Source of the DNA: Notospermus geniculatus | Taxonomy: Eukaryota; Nemertea; Pilidiophora; Heteronemertea; Lineidae | NCBI GenBank assembly: GCA_002633025.1 | Contig: NMRB01001016.1 | Location: forward strand, 144,732 to 208,731 | DNA length: 64,000 bases | Direction of reading: 5' to 3' | Part shown: piece after piece, positions 41,301-53,300 of the stretch | Layout: each line of letters begins with the position of its first letter | Numbering within the stretch: position 1 is the stretch's first letter | Made by a program: the position numbers and the translations under genes | The notes under the pieces: model-generated | What the model was told of the DNA's origin: nothing | Seen by the model: only the letters and a program-made list of their open reading frames with translations | Database searches by the model: none

Positions 41301-44300
41301 GATGGGAATTTTTATTTTTTTCACGTGTCAGTTTCTCGGTTTATTTTTTTTTGCTGAAAACGTTTTGTCGCAGGATGAATACCGGTATCTCCCCAGCCCT
41401 TCCATTTCCCTACAAATCTGCATTTGCTAATAAATACTTATAACCACAGATCCCTGTCAGCTGCCCTGCATTCAGAGAGACTTTTCACTAAAGTCTCTCT
41501 GAATGCAGGGCAGCTGACTACCATCCACATTCCCCTCTCCCAGTCACCAAAAACATCAACACCACAACTAACGTTCAAGACTACTGGGTACCGGTAGTCA
41601 AGACGAGCTAACAACGAAACTTTGGATTCCGTTCAGGCCTTTTCATATCTTACAGTGCTCTCCTACTCATCTTGGATTCTGCTTTTTGATTAAAGGGGTT
41701 TGCGATTCATGCCTGGTGGCATGTTGCATCACAGAAAAACGTATAACAATAACATATGGACTGGAATGAAGATAAATGTGAATCACAACTAAATCAACTT
41801 ACCACAGTAAGGACCACTTGGCCAGGGTGTTTTAGAACCCAGACATCTTGGTCGATGCCAAGAACATCAATAAGGCCCATCTTCAGATGTCTGCAAAGGA
41901 AAACATCCAAATATAGTTGGAGTTGTCTGGTCCATCTAACCATAGGATTTGATGAATTAAACTTATGGTTTTCAAAGTCTACGGTATTTACGGATTTACC
42001 ACTTACTTTTTGACTGTCTCAAACATGCCATTTTCCACGCTTCCTAGCCACTGTTCCACTGGACCTCTAGCACGAACATTCCTGAAAAAAATTCAGAAGC
42101 AATCAAGCAGTGTCCCCTCCAGAAAACACGGAACATGACAATATAAAGATACGATTCATAAAACACTCATGGATTCCGGCACTGCGACGTGTAATTTTGT
42201 GCATAGATATGTTAGACCCCATGACAGATTTTCTTCCTGTGTGTTTAGGGCAGAAAGAGATAGCATCAGCGTTGACTGCGCCCCACTTACTTTGGCATAG
42301 AGACCACTTCACCCTCAGAGGAGGTGATGGTTATGACAGTTGGTGGTAACCGTGGTTCACGACGAATTTCCAAGTTCTTGATATTACCAAAGCACTTGTC
42401 AAGATGAGGCTGGAAGAAAAACAGATGGTTTGATGTGGCATTTTCCCATAAACATTGTGAAAGCACCCTGTGTGACATAGGTCAGCACTTAGAAATGCAG
42501 TCATTTCACAAAATTTAAAAGGCCCATTTCCACTACAGCAATTTTTGCCACATTTTGCTGTGGACAATGCAGTTTTCACAGGGTTTGGACATGAAAATCT
42601 AGCAGATATCAGGCTTTTCCGTTTGACGGGCGCGAAAATGCATGCGCCTGGCAAACAATAGAATTTCTATTGTTTGCCAGGCGCATGCATTTTCGCGCCC
42701 GTCAAACGGAAAGGCCTGAGATATTGTATGGGATCAATGAAAAAACACAGAAAGTACATGTACTCACTTGGACTGCATCAGGATCTTTGGATTGAGCAAG
42801 AATATCAAGTAGATCATCATTACTGAGGAAGTAGAACCTGGGGAAGACGAGTCGCTTTGTCTCAAGATAATCCTCCAGGCATTTCTGGATCTTCTCCAAG
42901 TTCAAATTGGCTGACTGAAGCGTCTCAAATACACCTGGTGCAGTGGCAGATTTTAGAGCGTTTGGTCGGTCCTCAGTTCGCCGCATGATGTCCTTCCATG
43001 ATTTATCGACGGACGCGAACAGCTTGGCCTCACTTGGTAGTTGTCTGGAAGTAAGATTTATCATTTTGCCTAAATCTCATGATGCACTGCATCAGCCCTG
43101 AGTAAATTTGTGACCCGCTCCAGCAAAGCAGATGCTTGTCGCAACCTGAGGAAAGGGTTAACGACCTTGCAGCACAACAGCTGAAATGTACGTTGATGCG
43201 GGTTAACAATAGTAATTGACAGCAGTGACAATACCGGTACCCTAGTTAGGTAAATTGATGACCAATAATGATCATTTGCGACAAGCGTCTGCTTTTGCTG
43301 GAGTGGCTCACATTTGATGTACCGGTACAGCAAAATTTTCGCTGTCAAAGAGATTTGTCCTCTCTATCACATGAAGAGTGGGCTCAGCTGGGGTTTGAAC
43401 CCGAATCCTCAGATGTGACAGGTTCCGATGTTTCCACTCTGCCACTCTGACTCACTTTCTTACCTCTGAATATCGGGAGTGCTGAAGATCTGTTCGATGT
43501 ACAGCCAATTCCGCTGGCATGTCATCCACTCATCCAGCGTCCTAGCAAACAACGTCAACCTCCTTTCCCATTCCTCGACTGTGTTTTTAATCGGAGTGAC
43601 GTATCGGGAACCACGGATAGTTCCCACGGTCACCTGACTCTCCTCCAACTGAGCCATAATGTCGTCTGCTCCGGCCACGATGAATGTGTCACGAGCGGCA
43701 TGTGGAAGCAGACGGAAGTCTGTACTCTGCCAAAGGTCGATGACCTTCTGTAACATGATCTCAAGGGTGGCTTCATTGCTGGCGGTTGTCGAGATATCCT
43801 GGATTCTGTCCTTTTGTTTCAGAATCTGAAGGACGAAGAACAAAATGGTGGTGTCTTCACCAAGATACAGGTAGACTGGATTCTGGTCCATGACATAATA
43901 TCGTGTACTGAAAGCGGCAGTGTATTCAATTCAGAGAGTGATTACTTCCTCCGATGTTAATGTAGTGTAAAATGTACTATGCACTCTCTGAATATGCTCT
44001 CTCTGAGCTCTGCCTGCAGTTTTTTCAATGTGTGCTGAAAACTAGGCCTTGATTCTTTGAAGTTCGTACATGCATTTTCCTAACACTTTGAAAAATATTG
44101 TGGAATTCAATACAGAGGGCTTTAAATGCATGACATATAACATAATGAACCAAATTTCCATAGCAAAGAGGTTAATTTTCAAAGATGTAGGCCTAATTGC
44201 TACTACTGCAACCCATTTTTTTCAATTTTTCAATCAGGTACTTATGCTTCGCCACAGTCGTGCATGAAATCTTTGTTCAAAAAGGAATACTCATTGTTTG

Positions 44301-47300
44301 ACAACAATGACTGGAGATTTCCACGGAACATGGCGTTTCTTGTGAGCAGATAGCCACAATCAAACAGCAGCCAGCCCCGTCATTCCCGACAAATGCAAAG
44401 ATCTTCAACGATAGAAAACTTACATTCATCGCCAGCAGGTCTCCCAGAGTAAAGCCCTTATCTCTCACAATGACCTTCCCAATGATTCTCTCAATGACTT
44501 CCCAATGTCTCGCTCTGAGTGAGGGATTCCTCAGACTCGTGATGACAGGCATACTCTGTTTGAAATCTAACACTTTCTCCTTCAGGCGAGGTAACACCTC
44601 ATTGTGTGGCAAGCCTACAGGATAAAAAATCGAGAAGTCAAAACTGCACTTTTTACCATTTTTCAGCCAAAATCTGCGTGAAGAGCATGTTTTTCAGAGC
44701 CATCTGGTGGGGGGGGGGATTTGCCCCTCTAGGAATGCTAGTTACTGCCATGCAGTCTGAAGCACTATCTGAAAACTCCCACTTTCCTGACGTACGCTTG
44801 AAGAGCTGTAGAATGAGAATCAGAAGAAGTAAATTCCTATGAGACCAAAAGTTAATTAATGACTGCATAACTACCTTTTTCAAGCATGTAAACCGTCTGC
44901 GTGAATCTGTTAACATTTTTCTGCAGGCTTTCAACGGTCACAAGCTCAAAGGCCATGGCCGTGTATTCGGACACCATCTTGGTGAAGTCCGTGACGGATT
45001 CCCACAACAGTCGTCGCAGAGTCAGGTCACGTTCGATCTCCGAGATCTCACTCTGTATACCCTGAGCGCTCACGTTGTCTCTTGTATCCATCATCATATA
45101 CTCCCTGAAAGTTGAGGGTACAAGTGAAGAAAAGGTTAAAGGACCACGGTACTGCCACGTTTTCTCGATCGCCGGCACCACCGCGCCACTCTCCAACCCA
45201 GGGACTAACTACGTTGTCGACGAATTGACTCGATTTACTACATACATTTTGTAATGCATTTTTCTAGTTCGTCTTACTGCCGCTAGGTGGCTCCCTTTAC
45301 GTCGGCAGTCAAATAACGCATTTGATATCCAATACCGTGCTCCTTTAAGACATTCACAGTTCCAGATGTTGGAATGAGGCGTCCTTCAAAAATATCTCAC
45401 TGAGATTGAAATGGAAATCCAATAATTCTAAAACTTACTCAGAATATCTCCCCCTGCCAGTCGCCATCGACGAACCAAATCTTTCCTGGTAATTAGCATA
45501 ACTCCGGGCCTTGGTGCCGAGGGTCTGCACTTCATCCTGCAGATATTTGATATTCTCGAGAGCGACAACGGCCAGCGTGTCATGGTGGAGGAGAGTGGGG
45601 TCAAGGACACGGTTCTTGATGTCGTAGATCTGTTGTCGAATGTCAAGGATGAGGGTATCCAGGTCCGAACTGTATTTGCGGATGTTTTCTTCCTTCTTTG
45701 CCTCGCAGTACAAGATGGTGGACTGGATAAGAAGGAGACGTGGCGTATGTAATTATAATCAATGAAAGCAGACGTAGACCTATTTCAGAAAAAAAGCGGC
45801 AAGAGATCTGATCACTGTCATTGATAGCAGACAAAATTTGCAAAATATCAATTTTCAATGAACTACAAAGAAATGTACATGAACATGTACATGCATAATT
45901 ACCTTAAGATGCTGAAAGCTTGGAGCCAAGGTCTGATACAAGGCCAGCTCCTCGGGTACAAGATGAACATTAAAATCCTTTGCTATGGTGAAAAGCTTGG
46001 TCACAATGATGAATTCCTTCTCCAGTGCTGGCAATTCTGAAGTCATGCGTCCAAGGAATGACAAATGGTCTACAAATTCCTCGACGGACTTAGGAGTGTA
46101 GTCAAGTTTCTTTAAGGCACCCTGAACAGTGAAATACATGCATATAAAACTAGGAATCCACCACTGATTTTCATGTTGATTTTGCGTGGCGACTTGCTTT
46201 GCAACTGGGCACTCGATCGCCGTAGTGGACTCGCTAGACGTGATTTCCACCAATGGCAAAGATGTGGTCAATTTCAGTCGGCAATCGGTCGCCGATCGGT
46301 ATCAGTTCCTTGCGATCGTATTCAATCGCAGGTAGCAGGTTGCAAAGTAAGTCGCAACGCAGAAAATCAGCAGTGGATTCCTCGCTTAAGGTAGAGATTC
46401 AATAGTTGCAATAGTTAAAAGCAGTCACGGAAGTTCTTCCTTGACCTCCCTTCCATTTTGCCTTGGCTCAAAGACTGAGTAGGGAACAGAATCCACAATC
46501 TAGGAAAAGAATCCACAATCTAGGAAGAGAATCCGAAATCTAGGAAGAGAATCCACAATCTAGGCTCAGAATCTACAACTTCAAAACTGAAGGTTTTTGT
46601 TACCGGTAGTCAACAGATTGTTGGTACCAATACTTACCTTGATGATAATCAGGAGATCTTCATTGCGTCTGTTGGCTATGACTGGGAGTCTGTCGCCGAC
46701 AGCTTTTAGGACCGCTTCAGGGTAAGGGAGACAGGATGAGCAGAAGTCGTCTGCTAGAGTGTGAGCCAGGTACAGGCGCTTTTCCTTTCTCATGGAATTC
46801 ATTTCATTCACCTAAAAACAGTTGCTATTGATTAGAGATTTTCTTGTGATCATGTCCGTGGCTACACATGTTTGAATGCGGCACAGAAGAATGGGGCACC
46901 AACAAACAAAAGGAGGCGCTGATCATCAACCAGGTTAAAACGCAAGTGCACAAGCTTTGCGATTGTTGAACGTCATCAGGTGCTGTGCGTCATTCTGATG
47001 TCACAGAAAATTGCGTCATTCACAGCCCATGACGTCGATCATTGGCCTGTTGTTTACGCTAAAACTTTATCGACTAAATTCATCATGTTCCCGCAGGGAG
47101 TTTTGCTCAAAAGCAATAAGATATATTTTATCAGTTCTGTACTTAATGATAGAAAAGTAAAATTAGAAATTGAGTGCAATGTTTAAGTTATATTAGGCCT
47201 AGAAACAGAATTACATGTAATTGGAAAACAACGTTAGCCTCACTTTCGCTGACACAGTTCTGACCTGGTTGATAGTCAGCGCCGTGTCGTGGATTAGTTC

Positions 47301-50300
47301 TGCCGGTACCTCATTGCTCAACGGGGATTCTTACTTGTTCTGTATGTGTTGAAAGGACTTGAAGGAAATCCTCAGGGCTCCAAGTCTTTGTAGACATGGA
47401 TGCATCGACGTCAACCCTCCTGGCTTTGTCAACCATCTGACAGAACATGTCATAATCCTGAAACAAACATCCAAGTTACTGTAAAGCAAGATAATTTCGC
47501 AGCTGGAAATGTTCGCGAATCAAGAATTATGGACATATTCGCAGCAGGATATTTTCGCGAGTCTCTGCCATTTTTTCAGTTTTTTTTTCATGGACCATTA
47601 TATCACTTGCGTGTATTTATATTCGCGACAGGAAATTTTCGCGACTCATACACTCTCGTGAAATTCGCGAAAATTTCCTGCACGCGAAATTTTCCTGCTT
47701 TACAGTAAGCAACAGATTCTACTACACTGCCTATCAGACCAGTTTACGGTATGAAGTGGTGACGGGACTGAGAATCAAACCCATGGTCTATCAGACACGA
47801 GTCCGACACCAACCACTGCCCTCCCCTTGCAAAGATAAGTCCAACACACCTTTGAAAATTCCTCAATGCTATCCAACGTTTCCTCCATGTATTCCATGAC
47901 CTCGCTGACAAGAGTTTGGTAGTCGGGGTCATTGCCGAAGAGCATCTGCTTGTCAGGCCAGGGTACGACCACTTTATCCTCTTCTTCTTCCTGGTCGATG
48001 TTCAATTTGAGATCAAACGACGTTGCTGAGCAGAAAATGGAGAGGCGGGGCTCCCGCAACATCGAACCAACCTGAGCTACACAAAGAGAGAAAACGAGCA
48101 ATATTACTGTAAAGCAAGATAATTTCGCGGCTGGAAATGTTCGCGAATCAAGAATTATAGACGTATTCGCGGCAGGATATTTTCGCGCGTCTCTGCCATT
48201 TTTTCAGTTTTTTTACACGGACCATATCTATCACTTGCGTGTATTTATATTAGCGACAGGAAATTGTCCTGCTTTACAGTAGATCTGGGCCAGGTTGAAA
48301 TCAGTTGTTCAGTGAACGGGAAATTCAGAAACTCTAGTTTACCATCTTATTTTTGTACCAACTACTGCACTTTTATAGCAGAAATATCTGTGTACCTACC
48401 AACAGTATTTTCGAATCCATCAACAATTGACCGAACACCGTTTTTGAAATCTGCTGCAGTTGGAGACAGCAACACCACAGATTTGGGATACTGGATGCTA
48501 CTTCTTCTACACGGAGTTTTTTCTCTACAAATAAAATTAAAGGTGTCATGCCAAATAAGGTTTTACACAGATGAGGGGCTGATAGGTCTGGTGGTTCGCC
48601 TTTAAAAAAATCTTTATGCCCTAAAAACTGCTGATTGCCGAGTAGGTCAGGGTACTCTGGAACCCCACAGATCCGCACCTGCACTGATGAGAAACACTGC
48701 AATCACAACAGAAATACATTGTATTTTGAACTTACTGCTCAAGATAGGCATACGAGCTGGTTGCCTCTTTCAGGGGTGGGCTCTCGTCTTCCTCTGAACC
48801 ACTTTCTTCAGATTCAGATTCTGACTCTGTGAAAAAAGAAAAAGTGTCACTGACCACCTTAAAGCGAATTGATAGCGGATTTTATTTACATTTGGCTGGT
48901 GTTTGTAAACACAAAATTTCAGCCAATCAGAATGCACGAACATTTCTTTGTTAACATTCTGGAGAAGTTTGTTTACATTTTTTCCCGAAAATTCGTCCCC
49001 TTTCAAATTCTATTTCTCAATCTATTTTTTTTTCGATATCAATTGGCTTTAAGAAAAAAAATGTAATGACTTTCTTTGTTATGAAAGGAGTGCTCTCCAT
49101 TTCACAATGGCAAAAAATTCACTTGTCACTTACCGGAAATTTCAGGTTCATCAGGAAATGACACAACTTTCTTTTCCAAGGCTGAAGCAGACGCGTCCGG
49201 TCCTCCATCGCTTGGTTGCCGAAAGACTGAACGTTTGCGGATGATTGCAGACGGTGCATGCAGCACCAGTTTGAGCGAGAAGACTGGTTCCGGGGGCTCC
49301 TCAACATCGTCTTGATGTTTGACCTCCTCAAGTACCTGGGTAACGACAAAAATAACGATGATAACAACAATAACAATGATCACAACAATAACAAGGATTA
49401 TATTAACAATAATAATGATTCATCATTACAACAGCATTGCATCCCTGTACATTCATAGTGTACAATGATGTATTTCAGATTTTTAACAGTGTTTTATGCA
49501 CTGCATCCTGAATCAAGGCATATACTGAATGCAAAATCACTGTAAAACACCTGTACCGGTACATGTGGCAGTTCATGGTGAAGTAGGCCTAATTATAGAG
49601 ATATTTATCAAAGTCAGCCATTGTGGAATGGAGAAACTGTCCATAACGGCAAAGAACCAATCCGGCTCACGACGCCATTATGATGATGATGATAACCAAT
49701 AAGAAAATAAAATCTTTGAAAGAACATAAGTCTTACTTCATCAGCATCCGGAACAACATAGACTTCCTCTTTAAGATCAAAGTTGAAGTGCGGGATCTTG
49801 TACTTGTTTGAGCGAGACTCTTCCTCTTCTTCTCGCTGTTTACGCATTTTCTCCCATCGAACCTGCAGCTCCTTCAGTTTTTCCTCCTCCGTCTGTTCTT
49901 TTCGCTCACTGCTCCTATAAAGATGGACAGAAAACGATTTTGATGATGATTTTTTTATATCCCCACGCAGCATTACCAGAAAGTGGTGTTCCAACTCCTG
50001 CACCCGCACAGACGATATGCCAGGAATTTTCTTGGAAATTTCTCTAAGTTTATAAGAAGAAATTTACCTCTTGGACTTGGATGTTAGGGTTGATGACACA
50101 GTCCCCCTGGACCCTTCGGAAGTGCTGTCATCCACATCTCCCTGAAGTGGAAGGAAAAGAGGCATCAGTACGTCGATGAAATGAACTTTCCATCAGACCA
50201 AGAATCTCAAACTTTTTTCATGCCACAAACATGACAAAAGCTGCTACATTCATTTCAACACAAAACCAGTTACTTACACCCCCTTCCTCATCATCCATTG

Positions 50301-53300
50301 CATCTTCCTCAATTTCAAGCCTCTCCCCCATCCTAAATGATGCGGCAAAAAACTGAAGGAGAATCTTGACAGAGGTATTGACCAGACGACCAAGCAACTC
50401 AAGCAACAGATTGTCGATCATGCGGAGGAAATCCGAGAGGCGGGCTAGCACCTTTCGCCATTCTGCAATCTGGGCATAGTAGGGTTTCCCACCTAAAATA
50501 CAAGAAAATAGGGATTAGTCTCTACATTTGACTCCATATTCTACACCTTGTGCAAATAACTTGCTAAACCATTGAAGGAGTCTCAAAACGCTCTGAAAAC
50601 AGGACCACTCACCACGATGACAGAAACCGTTTATAGACCTACTGGAAAAAGCCTTTATGTGCTCAATGTACGACTACCCATTTTGAACACAACTGGGGCC
50701 TCCACAATCCCAGCAGCTTGTGAACAAGAAAGAGCATGGAAACTCACCTTTAGCCCCTTTTGCGGCAGCTTTTCTCCCCTTGCTACCAGGCTCCTCGATC
50801 TTAACTTTCTTAGCTTGCGTTGTCTCCCTGATGCCCTGGGTTACGCCTTCCATCTCCGCTACACTCTGTAAGAAAAATGCCAAACAATCACACCAAGTTA
50901 TGAGGGAAATCTGATTAAGTATAGGACGTCTCGTACTGGAGAGACATGGTCCAGACTATCAAATTTTGGAACTTGGGTAAAAAAATATTGAGAGCTGGGC
51001 ACCAAAGATGTGATATTATCTCTATTGACAACATTGGCGAATTTAATGAATAGTAGGAGACCAGAGTGCCCAGAGAAAATCAGTGGCGTCAAAGAGAGTC
51101 GTCCGTTCTTTCTATTACATGGCGAGTAGGTCTGACCGGGGATTGAACTTCGAACCTCAGTGGTGACAGGCGCCAATGTTTCCAGCAAATTTGGGTAAAG
51201 GGTGACATAATAACGAGAAATGTACCCACCGTGCAAGATTCCCAGACTATATCCACCACATTCTTCCTAAGGGCATTCAGCTGACTGAGGGCATATTCTC
51301 CCTGTTTCTTCTGTACGTCGATAAATTCAGGTAGCGTCAACGTGATGGATTTGTCAACTTTAACGAGTAAGATGGCTGCATCTCCCAATCCGAATCCGTC
51401 CAGACTCCCCGATGCGGATTCGCACATGCTCCGCACGTGTAGGATGCAACCTTGGAGGATTTCATTGGCCGTGAAGAGTTGTTTGGTCAGAACAGCCCTG
51501 GTGAGATACAAATGAATTTGTCCATCATTCATTGGCAAACACTGACAAGCCTCAGTTCATTTATTTGGATAGCAGGCTGGCAAATTTTAGGGAGAACAAA
51601 AAAAGAAAATGTAGCCTAAATTTGACTCTACCAATGCAACATTATACTATGCACACAGTCACACTGAGCCTAGCAAGTACTCAAGCTTGGGCTGTGGCAA
51701 AGCTTGAAACAAGGGCAGCATAAGGAGTAGCAGTTAAATAAAGGGCCTACAGATTACTGCTGTAGAGTTTTGAGCTTCAAGCAGCCGTAGCAGGAATTTT
51801 ACAACAGGCTTGAAATCTTGGGTACGTACTGTGTATCATCATTTTTCTGTTGTCTGACATTGTGTCTCCACAAGAGGTAACTTTTCCTCAATCTAAAACA
51901 GAGAAAAATTCCTTTCAATCAAGAATAACTGGTGAAAGTGAATTTTTTCCCCAGATGCATAAATTCAGTCCTGTACAATAGATGTAGTTGGACGAAGGAC
52001 CATTAGCAAAATGGCTACCGTAGATGCAAAATGTGTCTGAATGCTCATCCAAAATTAATACACGTGTCAGGAAAATGTCATGAACCGTCACTAAGATGTA
52101 ATCTTTTGAACTGTCGTTAATCTTCTGAATTATCATTAGACTTTCCATCATAACTGTTTCAAAGTGAGACAAAGTATGTACTTACCTGAATTTGGCAAAG
52201 AATGGTATTTTACAGATGATATCATAGAGTCGTTTCTCCCACATCCAAAGTAAGACTGATGTACGTGTTGATTCATCACCACTGCCTGTACCTTGGACAC
52301 ACTGGAAATGAAAGAAAACGACTTCGAATCAAAAAGCCAAGTTGAGGAAGGGATTTGCAGAGTAGATTCAACTGTTAGAGTGTTTTAGAAAGTATCGAAT
52401 CGAGAGCTGAGTGCGTATGTATAGCAGGAGGAAACCAGAATACCTGGAGAAAACCAACCAGGGGCGGATCCAGGATTGGGGAAAAGAAGGGGCGCACTGT
52501 GCTAGGAACATTAAAATCTGCAGTGAATTACAATGATTTGCTCCAAATTCCAGAATTTCACGGTCGATTTTACAGATTTGTTGGCCAAAAGAGGGCATAC
52601 GCCCCCGTGCACCCCCTTGGATCCGCGCCTGCCTGCAACAGAACATACCCGTATAATTGAAGAGGCACTGACTGTCCAGTATACTGGATTCTTCCTCGCT
52701 TCATTCGGAGAGACAACTTGCAGATCGTACGGGTCATATCTTGCCATACGCTGGTGACGTTTTCTTGGCAAACAATAGACGAATTCACCAGCGTCCTCTC
52801 TCTTGGGAGCTGTTTCCACCACTCCCTTGTGAAGATTATGAACTTCTTCTTCAAGTTTTTTCTTTTCTTCTTCTTCTTCCTCTGTCAGTTGTTCATCACT
52901 TTGTTTTATCGGCTAGAAAAATCAAATGAAGATTTTGATACTCCGGAGCAAATCATTCGCTTCAGTTTCAAACATTCTGAAAATGATGAAATAGACGACA
53001 GAAATAAAGGAATTTACAGTATCTAATCATAACGTACCTGTGATTCCGATCCCATTCCATCATCCGGATCTTCATTTTCCAGAATCAGAAGCGTCCTCAT
53101 CTGCTCCCGGCAGGCAGGGCCGTGACGAGGTATTTCCATCTTCCAGTTAAGTTTTCGGCGCATTTCAGAAATGTGCCAAATTGCATCGTCATTCTCTGGA
53201 GCTAAGTGCAAAAGAACAATTCATATAGAATTTAGATAGTAAAAGATGAAAGTCACAAAAGAATTACCTGAAATCAAACTCAGCCAGGAAGAGACTATCT

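Noticed and set aside
41241-41313. Possible functional tRNA gene (Gln-like CTG anticodon loop)
   Set aside because: A and B boxes are good, but anticodon, T and acceptor stems do not pair well, so a SINE head is more likely.
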